Assembly (NCBI RefSeq): GCF_014336955.1
Contig: NZ_QRAI01000001.1
Coordinates: 558,001 to 622,000, forward strand
Length of the DNA: 64,000 nucleotides
DNA from: Saccharophagus sp. K07
Lineage (GTDB): Bacteria > Pseudomonadota > Gammaproteobacteria > Pseudomonadales > Cellvibrionaceae
Direction of reading: 5' to 3'
Shown here: one piece after another, positions 25,577-33,592 of the stretch
How positions within the stretch are numbered: the stretch's first letter is position 1
Layout of the letters: each line of letters starts with the position of its first letter
Made by a program: the position numbers and the translations under genes
Notes under the pieces: model-generated
The model's input: the letters and a program-made list of their open reading frames with translations, nothing else
Told to the model about the DNA's origin: nothing
Database searches by the model: none

Positions 25577-26704
25577 ATGGTTAAAAATATCATCTTCACC
25601 GTTTTTTCCTTATTTGCATTAATAGGCCTTCTTGGAGGTATTAAAGCAATTCAATTCAAAGATCTTTTTGCTGCGGCAGCCACTATGGTGCCGCCGCCAG
25701 CCGCTGTCGCTACGCATAAAGTTGAACAGCAAAGTTGGGAAATTACTCTGAAAGCCATTGGCTCTTTGGAAGCAACACAAGGGGTTGTGATTTCCGCTGA
25801 CATTCCCGGGCGGATCACGGACATATTTTTTACGCCTGGGGCACAGGTGGAAAAAGGCACTCCGTTGATTCAACAGGATATTTCATCGGAAACCACGCAA
25901 CTTCGAGCGGCGGAAGCCAATGTGGAATTGGCGCGCTTGAATGTTGAACGCGTGCGCGAGCTGTATAACAAGCGCGCTTCATCCAAAGCGGATCTGGATA
26001 CGGCGGAAGCGCGCTACAAGGAAGCGCTTGCTCAGGCCGATACATTTCGCGCCGCTATAGAGAAAAAGACGGTAAAAGCGCCTTTCAGCGGCCGCCTGGG
26101 TATTCGTCTGGTCAACTTGGGCCAAGATCTGGCGAGCGGTACGCCGATCGTATCGTTGCAAGCGGTTGATACCATGTTCCTGAATTTTTCGCTGCCGCAG
26201 CAGAGCTTGGCGTTTTTGGCTCCAGGCTTGCCAGTACGCATGACCACGGACGCGGTGCCCGGCCAGATTTACGAGGGCGTCATCACCACCATTGATCCGG
26301 AGGTAGACCCCGCGACGCGTAACGTGCGTGTTCAGGCGACGGTGGAAAATCCCAATCGCAAGCTTCTTCCCGGCATGTTTAGCAATGTGGAAGTGGTTCT
26401 TCCCGAAACAGAGCCCGTTGTCGCTGTTCCTATTACAGCTGTGTCTTATGCGACTTACGGTGACTCGGTCTTCGTAGTGGAAGAGCAGACCAATGAGGCC
26501 GGCGAAATTCAACTGATAGCGCGTCAGCAGTTTGTGCAATTGGGTCGAACCCAGGGCGATTTTGTCGTCGTGACCAAAGGAATCAATGTCGATGATACCG
26601 TGGTCATTTCGGGCGGTTTTAAATTGCAAAATGGCGCGCCTGTGACGGTCAACAACGATGTTAAACCCGCGTTCTCTTTGAACCCTTCTCCCAAGGACAC
26701 CTGA
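25577..26704 (+). CDS. RND efflux periplasmic adaptor (membrane fusion protein)
   Basis: The product is 375 residues from the ATG at 25577; a TTG at 25547 is in frame but less likely. An N-terminal membrane anchor (IIFTVFSLFALIGLLGGIKA) is followed by the barrel-lipoyl-hairpin layout: lipoyl half motif GSLEATQGVVISADIPGRI, coiled-coil hairpin at about 105-165 (LRAAEANVELARLNVERVRE), second lipoyl half (VKAPFSGRLGIRLVNLGQDL), beta barrel (TIDPEVDPATRNVRVQATVE) and membrane-proximal domain. It bridges an RND pump and a TolC-type channel. The RND gene follows after 61 bp. There is no lipobox. No outer-membrane channel gene is nearby, so a shared TolC is likely. Confidence 0.92.
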   Translation: MVKNIIFTVFSLFALIGLLGGIKAIQFKDLFAAAATMVPPPAAVATHKVEQQSWEITLKAIGSLEATQGVVISADIPGRITDIFFTPGAQVEKGTPLIQQDISSETTQLRAAEANVELARLNVERVRELYNKRASSKADLDTAEARYKEALAQADTFRAAIEKKTVKAPFSGRLGIRLVNLGQDLASGTPIVSLQAVDTMFLNFSLPQQSLAFLAPGLPVRMTTDAVPGQIYEGVITTIDPEVDPATRNVRVQATVENPNRKLLPGMFSNVEVVLPETEPVVAVPITAVSYATYGDSVFVVEEQTNEAGEIQLIARQQFVQLGRTQGDFVVVTKGINVDDTVVISGGFKLQNGAPVTVNNDVKPAFSLNPSPKDT

Positions 26705-26765
26705 TACCTATGGCGCTGCGGCGCCATGATGCAGGATTGCAGCTTAAATTTCCGGTAGACATTTT

Positions 26766-29700
26766 ATGAAATCCTTTACCGATATCTTCGTACGCCGCCC
26801 GGTGTTGGCCATAGTCGTCAACCTGATCATTGTGATTGCCGGGCTGCAGGCGATTTCTTCTCTCACTATTCGCCAGTACCCACGCAGCGATAATGCGATG
26901 ATCACCGTAACCACCGCCTATATAGGTGCGAGTGCGGAGCTGGTGCGCGGTTTTATTACTACTCCATTGGAACGCGCTATTGCTGGGGCGGATGGTATTG
27001 ATTACATCCAGTCGCAAAGTTCTCAAGGTCTGTCCAACATTCAAGTGCGCCTGGAACTCAACTACGACCCTATCAAAGCGCTGTCGGAGGTGACCTCCAA
27101 AGTCAATCAAGTGCGCGGTGATCTGCCTCCTGAAGCGGAAGTGCCAATTATTAATGTGGAAAGTGCAGACAGCGCTTTTGCATCGGCATACTTAAGTTTC
27201 AGCTCTGAGATTTTGGAAGATAACCAGATCACCGATTTTCTCTCGCGTGTGGTGCAACCGCGCCTTTCCGCCGTAGAAGGTGTGCAGCGCGCCGAGGTGT
27301 TGGGCGGGCGAACTTTTGCGATGCGAATTTGGTTGAAGCCGGATCGTATGGCGGCTCTCAATGTAACGCCTGTGCAAATTCGCCAAGCGCTGGCGTCCAA
27401 TAATTATTTGGCGGCGCTGGGTAAAACCAACGGTAATTACATCCAGGTCAATCTTTCTTCCAATACTGATCTGACTTCTGTTGCGGAATTTAAGAATTTG
27501 GCACTGCGCTCGGAAAATGGTGCGTTGATTCGCTTGCAGGATGTCGCTGATATTGTGCTCGGCTCGGAGTCCTACGATAGCGAGGTGCGTTATTCGGGAA
27601 AAACGGCGGTTTTTATGGGAATCTGGCCGCTGCCGAACGCCAATTCACTTGATGTGATGCGCTTGGTCCGCAAAGAAATGGAAGCCATGCAATCGACTCT
27701 GCCGCTCGGATTGGAAGCGCTTGTCGCCTATGACGCGACTGAATATATCGAAAGCTCCATCCACGAAGTTTTAAAAACCATGACCGAAACACTGCTGATT
27801 GTGGTCGGTGTGATTTTCCTTTTCCTCGGTTCCATTCGGTCGGTCATTATTCCGGTCATTGCCATTCCGCTGTCATTGATCGGCGCGGTATTTCTGATGC
27901 AGTTGTTCGGATTCAGCCTTAACCTGCTGACCTTGCTCGCCATTGTGTTGTGCGTTGGTTTGGTGGTGGATGACGCTATCGTGGTGGTTGAGAACGTGGA
28001 GCGTCATATCAGCGAAGGCAAGTCTCCAACCGAGGCGGCCATGTTGGGTGCGCGCGAGCTGGTAGGGCCGGTTATTGCCATGACAGCCACGCTGGTGGCG
28101 GTTTACCTGCCGATCGGTTTGCAAGGTGGACTCACAGGATCGCTATTCCGCGAATTTGCCTTTACCTTGGCTGGTGCGGTGACGATTTCTGGAATTGTGG
28201 CTTTGACCTTGTCGCCCATGATGTCCGCCAAAATGCTGACCAAAGATATTGAATCCCGTGGTTTTGCTGCCATAGTTGCGCGCGCTTTTGAACGCATCAA
28301 ACACGGATACACCCGTTGGCTGGATGCCACTCTGCGCAACCGTATTGCGGTTTACGTCGTATGGGCGGTGATTTCGCTGCTGACGATTCCTATGTTTATT
28401 TTGTCACCGAAGGAATTGGCGCCCATCGAAGACCAGGGGGTAGTTTTCGGCATAGTGGAGGGATCGTCCAATGCGTCAATGGAGCAGGCGAGTATTTATG
28501 CCGCAGAAGCCAACCGCATATTGATGAGCGTTCCGGAAGCCGAATTTACCTTTCAGCTGACCTTCCCCAACAGCGGCTTTGCCGGGTTGGTGCTCGAACC
28601 TTGGGATCAACGGGAGCGCACAGCATTTGATGTAATGCCGGAAGTTACAGCGAATTTGGCTTCGATTCCCGGTGTGAACATATTCCCGATTCTGCCGCCT
28701 TCTCTGCCTGGTGGTGGTGATTTCCCGGTGGAATTTGTTATAGCGTCAACGGAAGAGCCGCAGGAAATTCTCAAATACGCCGAACAATTACAAATGAAGG
28801 CGATGCAAAGCGGCATGTTCGCATTCCCGCCGAATATCGACACCAAGGTGGATTTGCCTGAGGCGCAGGTCATTATCGACCGCGATAAAGTCGCATCTCT
28901 CGGGTTGGATATGCAGCAGGTGGGCGCTGATTTGGGGGTGATGCTCGGCGGCGGATACGTTAACCGGTTCAATATTGGCGGGCGCAGTTATCGCGTTATT
29001 CCGCAGATCAAAAGGGCGGAGCGGCTTAATCCCGACCAGTTGGAAGATATTTATGTCACAGGGCCGGATGGTAAATTGGTTGCCGTCAGCACATTTGCTG
29101 ATATTGAGCACCGCACAGTGCCGCGCTCACTCAATCGCTTCCAGCAGTTGAACGCGGTGAAGCTGAGTGGTGTGGCGATTCAGCCTTTGGACGACGCGCT
29201 GCGCTTTTTGGAAGAGGAGGCGGCGCAGATTCTGCCGCAGGGTTACATGATTGATTACACCGGCGAGTCGCGCCAGTTGCGTAGAGAAGGCAATAAATTT
29301 TTACCGGCATTTTCTTTGGCAATTGTGGCGATCTTTTTGGTGTTGGCTGCGCAGTTCAACAGCTTCCGCGATCCCTTGGTGATTTTGTTGGGGTCTGTGC
29401 CACTTGCCATGTTCGGCGCGCTCGTATTCACCTTTTTAAAAATGCCTAATCCGCAAATGCAGTATTGGACGGATGGTTGGACCACTACGCTAAATATCTA
29501 TTCGCAGGTCGGCTTGGTTACCCTAGTGGGATTGATCGCGAAAAACGGCATTCTGGTGGTGGAGTTTGCGAATAAATTGCAGGAGCAGGGATTAGCGAAA
29601 TTGGATGCGGTGCGCGAAGCGGCTATAACGCGATTGCGACCGATCTTGATGACCACCATTGCAACTGTAGCTGGTCACTTCCCGTTGGTATTGGTCACTG

Positions 29701-29870
29701 GTGCGGGTGCGGAAGCGCGTAATTCCATAGGCCTGGTTTTGGTTGGTGGTATGGCGATAGGCGCGTTTTTCACTTTGTTTGTGATTCCTTCGATCTACAT
29801 GCTGATCGGTACCGATCACCGCAAGGCTGCGGAGCGCCAAAAGCTCGCCTTGGCTCAGGCTACCCGCTAA
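26766..29870 (+). CDS. RND-family efflux permease (HAE-1 type)
   Basis: The product is 1034 residues, with 12 membrane helices and two large periplasmic loops as in AcrB/MexI-type pumps. It begins MKSFTDIFVRRPVLAIVVN. The proton-relay double Asp lies in VGLVVDDAIVVVENVERHI near residue 400, and the relay Lys in GLIAKNGILVVEFANK near 924. GASAELVRGFITTPLE and the C-terminal GARNSIGLVLVGG-like stretch are typical. The sequence reads closest to MexI-like drug and small-molecule exporters rather than metal (HME) pumps, because the HAE-1 signature and drug-site loops are present. It is driven by the proton gradient and works with the upstream adaptor. Substrates are unknown. A hairpin follows the stop. 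Confidence 0.94.
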   Translation: MKSFTDIFVRRPVLAIVVNLIIVIAGLQAISSLTIRQYPRSDNAMITVTTAYIGASAELVRGFITTPLERAIAGADGIDYIQSQSSQGLSNIQVRLELNYDPIKALSEVTSKVNQVRGDLPPEAEVPIINVESADSAFASAYLSFSSEILEDNQITDFLSRVVQPRLSAVEGVQRAEVLGGRTFAMRIWLKPDRMAALNVTPVQIRQALASNNYLAALGKTNGNYIQVNLSSNTDLTSVAEFKNLALRSENGALIRLQDVADIVLGSESYDSEVRYSGKTAVFMGIWPLPNANSLDVMRLVRKEMEAMQSTLPLGLEALVAYDATEYIESSIHEVLKTMTETLLIVVGVIFLFLGSIRSVIIPVIAIPLSLIGAVFLMQLFGFSLNLLTLLAIVLCVGLVVDDAIVVVENVERHISEGKSPTEAAMLGARELVGPVIAMTATLVAVYLPIGLQGGLTGSLFREFAFTLAGAVTISGIVALTLSPMMSAKMLTKDIESRGFAAIVARAFERIKHGYTRWLDATLRNRIAVYVVWAVISLLTIPMFILSPKELAPIEDQGVVFGIVEGSSNASMEQASIYAAEANRILMSVPEAEFTFQLTFPNSGFAGLVLEPWDQRERTAFDVMPEVTANLASIPGVNIFPILPPSLPGGGDFPVEFVIASTEEPQEILKYAEQLQMKAMQSGMFAFPPNIDTKVDLPEAQVIIDRDKVASLGLDMQQVGADLGVMLGGGYVNRFNIGGRSYRVIPQIKRAERLNPDQLEDIYVTGPDGKLVAVSTFADIEHRTVPRSLNRFQQLNAVKLSGVAIQPLDDALRFLEEEAAQILPQGYMIDYTGESRQLRREGNKFLPAFSLAIVAIFLVLAAQFNSFRDPLVILLGSVPLAMFGALVFTFLKMPNPQMQYWTDGWTTTLNIYSQVGLVTLVGLIAKNGILVVEFANKLQEQGLAKLDAVREAAITRLRPILMTTIATVAGHFPLVLVTGAGAEARNSIGLVLVGGMAIGAFFTLFVIPSIYMLIGTDHRKAAERQKLALAQATR

Positions 29871-29878
29871 TTCTTTAA

Positions 29879-29898
29879 GCCCGGCAGAGATGCCGGGC
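29879..29898 (+). terminator. Hairpin downstream of the RND pump gene
   Basis: GCCCGGCA (29879-29886), loop GAGA and TGCCGGGC (29891-29898) form a perfect, very stable 8-bp stem 8 bp after the stop. The following AATTCCTCC is not a good T run. Confidence 0.6.
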
Positions 29899-30124
29899 AA
29901 TTCCTCCCTCGAAACCATCCATCCTCTGGGAAGTCCCGCTGGGCTGTGATTTTTCTTTATCTGTTGATTTTGGACTAGATTTTGTACAGAAGACCCCGGT
30001 AAAAATCCGCTGCGCGGGTTGCTTATTCGGACTCCTGAGCCATAGTTAATAGGCTGGAATTGAAACCGGTACCACACGGTAGAGACTATGCCGTGTGCCT
30101 GTGACTTTGACGTATGACATTTCT

Positions 30125-30811
30125 ATGGGTGACACTTTTTCGGTAGGTGGATCGACCTCTACGGGTGAAACATTCACGTTTCTGCTGGTAGATGACCACG
30201 CGTTGTTCAGAGCTGGGTTGGCGGTTCTATTGCAGAAGATGCCGGGGGAAGCAGTGGTCCTGGAGGTAGGAACAGCGGCGGAAGCTCAGCAAGTCTCTCA
30301 GGAAAACCCGGACATCGACCTGGTGTTGCTGGACTACACCCTGCCGGACTCCAACGGTATTCAGGTATTGCGGGCACTCAAAAGCAGCCGGCCCGCATTG
30401 CCGGTGATTCTGCTGTCGGCCCATATCGACTCCAATCTGATCCAGCTGGCGCTCAAAGAGCAGGCGAGCGGATTTATCCCGAAAACCTCCACCCCAGACG
30501 TTATGCTTTCCGCTATCCAGCTGGTTCTCAACGGCGGTATCTACATCCCCTTGGAAGCCATGGAGAGCTCATCGAATGCGACCTACAGTCCTGTCGCAAG
30601 CGGTGCAGGTGGCAAGGCTCAGCTGACCCAGCGGCAGATGGATGTGCTGCAGCAAATGAAAAACGGCTTATCGAACAAAGAAATTGCCCGCCAACTGCAT
30701 ATGTCACCCAGTACTGTGAAGGTTCATGTGGCAGCGATTCTGCGCGAGCTGGCGGCCAGCAGTCGGACCCAGGCGGTGTTCCTCGCCAAAGACCAGGGGT
30801 TGCTCGACTAG
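30125..30811 (+). CDS. LuxR/NarL-family response regulator
   Basis: The product is 228 residues from the ATG at 30125; a GTG at 30095 would add 10. The receiver domain (about 17-135) has the acidic pair in LLVDDHALFRAG, phospho-acceptor Asp70 (LVLLDYTLPDSNG) and the conserved Lys in SGFIPKTS. The C-terminal LuxR HTH (about 160-222) reads LTQRQMDVLQQMKNGLSNKE and MSPSTVKVHVAAILRELA. It is convergent with a hybrid histidine kinase 48 bp away, and the two probably form one signalling pair. An inverted repeat CACACGG/CCGTGTG (30073-30097) lies just upstream and could be an autoregulatory site. Confidence 0.9.
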   Translation: MGDTFSVGGSTSTGETFTFLLVDDHALFRAGLAVLLQKMPGEAVVLEVGTAAEAQQVSQENPDIDLVLLDYTLPDSNGIQVLRALKSSRPALPVILLSAHIDSNLIQLALKEQASGFIPKTSTPDVMLSAIQLVLNGGIYIPLEAMESSSNATYSPVASGAGGKAQLTQRQMDVLQQMKNGLSNKEIARQLHMSPSTVKVHVAAILRELAASSRTQAVFLAKDQGLLD

Positions 30812-30814
30812 CTC

Positions 30815-30851
30815 CGGCTTACTGGGCTAGCTCCTAAGCCGAGGTTTTATT
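30815..30851. terminator. Terminator hairpin between the response regulator and hybrid kinase genes
   Basis: CGGCTTA (30815-30821) and TAAGCCG (30835-30841) form a 7-bp stem with a 13-nt loop, followed by AGGTTTTATTT. It lies between two convergent stops and serves the plus-strand gene best. Confidence 0.6.
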
Positions 30852-30859
30852 TCCTCTCT

Positions 30860-32764
30860 TTAATTTTCCTGCGGGGTTGTTAGAGCTTGTAACAGGGCGC
30901 GCAATTTTGCGGGTCGCACCGGCTTGCGCAGGGATGGGATGCCGCTGTTATCAATGCGCGTTAGCAACTCTGGGTCTTGCGTGGCAGTGATCACCAAGGC
31001 GGGGAGCGGTCGCGCGAGTTGCTGACGCACCTGGGCGATGGCCTGCAATCCGTCCATATCCGTATCCAGCTGGAAGTCAGAAATCATCAGGTCATAAGCC
31101 GACTCATTAGCCAGCGCCGTTTGCAAATCGTCCAACCGCGCCCAGTCGCTCACTTGGCAGCCCCAACCTTGCAGCAGCTGCGTCAGCGCCTGTCTGACGT
31201 CATCGTCGTCGTCCAACAGCAGAATTTTCAGGGCGAGTTTGTTTTGAATTAGTTGTGGTGTAGAGATAACTGGCGCCGGCGGCAGTGCGGGGGATTCAGT
31301 TTGAGTGACGCTAGTTGCATGGCTCGGCGCGACGATTCGGAACATTGTGCCGCGGCGCAATTTGCTGGTGACTATGATCGAATGGTCCAGCAATTGGGCT
31401 AAGCGTTTAACAATAAAAAGCCCTAGGCCAACGCCTTTGTTGTTGTCATTTTCTTCGTCTTTGATCTGCACGAATTCATTAAAAATCTCGCCGATTTTTT
31501 CCTGCGGAATACCTCGCCCGGTATCCCAAACCTCGATCCAAACCGCATTGTTGCGTTTGCGCGAGCCAATCAAAACACCGCCAGTGCGCGTGTAGCGAAT
31601 GGCGTTGCTGATCATATTGCGAATAATCCGCTCCAGCATATTGGGATTGGAAAATACGGTTAGATCGCGGTTGTACAGGCGCAATTCGATGCGCTTTTCA
31701 CCCGCGAGTGCTTCAAACTCGTCGTAGATTTTGGTCAACAGTGGCCGCAGTTCTACATTTTGTTTAGGCACGCGTGTCATGCGCGATTCGAGCTTGGAAA
31801 TGTCGAGGAGATCGGTAAACAAGTGGTTGAGGTTGTCCACCACTTGTTCCAGTTTTTGAATCAACGGTTCTTGTTTTGCGGTGGCGTGTTCTTTGATAGC
31901 ACCGACAAAAATCATCATGGCTTGCAAGGGCTGACGCAAATCGTGACTGGCGCCGGCAAACATTTTTTGCAGATTTTGATTGAGATCTTGATGCAGGCGT
32001 TTTTGTGAAGCGAGCTGGTCATTTTTTTCCTGAATTTGCACCGCGTATTCCTGCAGCTCATTTTCGTTGGTCTGCAATTCCTCCAGCATCTGATTGATCA
32101 TGCGCGCGATGATGCCGTAGGGGGATTTGCCGTATTCCTTGGCACGCAAGCGGTAATTCTGCGTTTGATAAAGCGTGTTACAGAGCTCTTTCAATTCGCG
32201 CAGCGGCTGTGCCTGGAGAAATTCCTGCTGGCGGCGCAAATAATTGCGGCTGAGCAGTATGGCGCTGGCAATAAAGGAAAGGATCAAAACGATCAGAGTG
32301 GTGAGAAGTGGCAGCAAGGGAGGGCGCTGATCATCGGCGCGCAAAATCATCTGGCCAGCCTGACCCTCGCGGGTGGTGAACGGCAGTATCACAGTCAGTT
32401 CTGCATGACTTCCCCATTGCTCGTTGGGATGCTGAGGACAAGGGGCTTCGCCTTTTAATCCGCTGGCAATATGCAATGACTGGTCGATGTAAATACAGGT
32501 GAGCCGTAGCCCGGGCACATTGAGCAAACGCAGGAATTCCGCCCCCACATCGTTCGCCCCCTGTTGCGTCAGATGTGATGTCACGGCATTGGCGTAGTAA
32601 GTCAACTTGAGGCGATTTTCCCGCCCTTGTGCAACATTGTTCTGAATCAACAACGTACACAGCAGAACTATAAGGGCGAGCAACCAGGCACAGACAAAAG
32701 CGGTTAGCCACCAGCGGGTAATGCCGCTCTTCAACCAATAAATCACGCCTTGTTGTGCCGCCAT
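30860..32764 (-). CDS. Hybrid sensor histidine kinase
   Basis: The product is 634 residues. A membrane helix at about 18-42, a periplasmic sensor of about 110 residues and a second helix at about 152-172 (LLTTLIVLILSFIASAILLS) are followed by a HAMP-like or coiled-coil linker. The HisKA domain has the phospho-His near 274 (GASHDLRQPLQAMM). The HATPase domain has N (NMISNAIRYTR), G1 (VWDTGRGIP) and G2 (GVGLGLFIVKRL) boxes. A C-terminal receiver at about 508-630 has LLLDDDDDVRQAL and phospho-acceptor Asp in MISDFQLDTDMDG. The family is that of kinases that branch to a receiver and then to a LuxR regulator, which is encoded convergently next door. The signal is unknown. Confidence 0.92.
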   Translation of the reverse strand: MAAQQGVIYWLKSGITRWWLTAFVCAWLLALIVLLCTLLIQNNVAQGRENRLKLTYYANAVTSHLTQQGANDVGAEFLRLLNVPGLRLTCIYIDQSLHIASGLKGEAPCPQHPNEQWGSHAELTVILPFTTREGQAGQMILRADDQRPPLLPLLTTLIVLILSFIASAILLSRNYLRRQQEFLQAQPLRELKELCNTLYQTQNYRLRAKEYGKSPYGIIARMINQMLEELQTNENELQEYAVQIQEKNDQLASQKRLHQDLNQNLQKMFAGASHDLRQPLQAMMIFVGAIKEHATAKQEPLIQKLEQVVDNLNHLFTDLLDISKLESRMTRVPKQNVELRPLLTKIYDEFEALAGEKRIELRLYNRDLTVFSNPNMLERIIRNMISNAIRYTRTGGVLIGSRKRNNAVWIEVWDTGRGIPQEKIGEIFNEFVQIKDEENDNNKGVGLGLFIVKRLAQLLDHSIIVTSKLRRGTMFRIVAPSHATSVTQTESPALPPAPVISTPQLIQNKLALKILLLDDDDDVRQALTQLLQGWGCQVSDWARLDDLQTALANESAYDLMISDFQLDTDMDGLQAIAQVRQQLARPLPALVITATQDPELLTRIDNSGIPSLRKPVRPAKLRALLQALTTPQEN

Positions 32765-32948
32765 AAGTTGTCTCTCGTGCTTTAGTAATAAGGAGTATAG
32801 ATGGCGGGTAATTGACGGCTTTATTGGGCAGAGATGGGCGAGATGTTCTCAGGCGGCTGCGTGTACTTACCTGGATGGCCTAATCCCTGGATTTTGTGAA
32901 CTGTGTCACTATATTGTAAGTGTCAAGATACGATGTAGGACGCCCACT

Positions 32949-33527
32949 ATGCTCGGTAGCAATATCAACCAAGATCTCGTTTGGACCCTTGGCGGCAACA
33001 CTTTCCCGGAAGCGACCTTCGGTTTTTTGAAGCGATTTGAGGCCGCTCTGTGCCTGTTTTCCGGGACTGTCAGCCAGCTCTATTCCAACTATGAAATCGT
33101 GCATTTCGGTCATGACGGTCGCAAGCTGGTTGCTCTGCCCAATCAATTTGCCGCGCATGACACCTTCAACAATATCGAGTCCGATGCCGTAGAGCCGACC
33201 GGACTTTATATTCTGCCGACCGAGGTGACGGATCGCGGCTGTATGGAAAAAGGCTTGCGCCTGGTGTACCGCTGCAGCAAAACCGGCAAACCGCGTTCGA
33301 TTCCTCTGCAAGAGGGGTTGGAGAAAGTCCGTAAGAAGTTTCTGCCGAAAGAACCGTTTCTGCCGGTGATGATCAATAAAGATCTGCGGTCATTGAATGG
33401 CAAGATCCCCGCGATGCATTTGCACCGACTGCGAGTCGCTAAGCTCGACAATATTTCCGACCTAATGAAGATGGATATTTCGCGAACGGTGGAAGACAAA
33501 ATGAATGCGTTTTACAAAGTCAGCTGA
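32949..33527 (+). CDS. Hypothetical protein (192 aa)
   Basis: The ATG at 32949 has a TAGGACG ribosome site 8 bp upstream and the gene ends in a perfect terminator, so it is a real single-gene unit. The protein is soluble, without signal peptide or membrane helices. It has a mixed alpha/beta look (TFGFLKRFEAALCLFSGTVS, EIVHFGHDGRKLVALPNQFA, GLYILPTEVTDRGC) and a basic C-terminal half (KVRKKFLPKEPFLPVMINKD). No motif is recognised. It is divergent from the hybrid kinase gene, with 184 bp between. Confidence 0.7.
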   Translation: MLGSNINQDLVWTLGGNTFPEATFGFLKRFEAALCLFSGTVSQLYSNYEIVHFGHDGRKLVALPNQFAAHDTFNNIESDAVEPTGLYILPTEVTDRGCMEKGLRLVYRCSKTGKPRSIPLQEGLEKVRKKFLPKEPFLPVMINKDLRSLNGKIPAMHLHRLRVAKLDNISDLMKMDISRTVEDKMNAFYKVS

Positions 33528-33543
33528 TTGCAGACACTGAAAT

Positions 33544-33574
33544 AAAAAAACCCGCGAATTTCGCGGGTTTTTTT
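33544..33574. terminator. Bidirectional intrinsic terminator
   Basis: A run of A, then ACCCGCGAA and TTCGCGGGT, then a run of T: a perfect palindrome with a T run on both strands. It sits between the convergent hypothetical gene and the poly-serine lipoprotein gene and can stop both. Confidence 0.92.
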
Positions 33575-33592
33575 ATGGAGCAGAAGGGCGGA

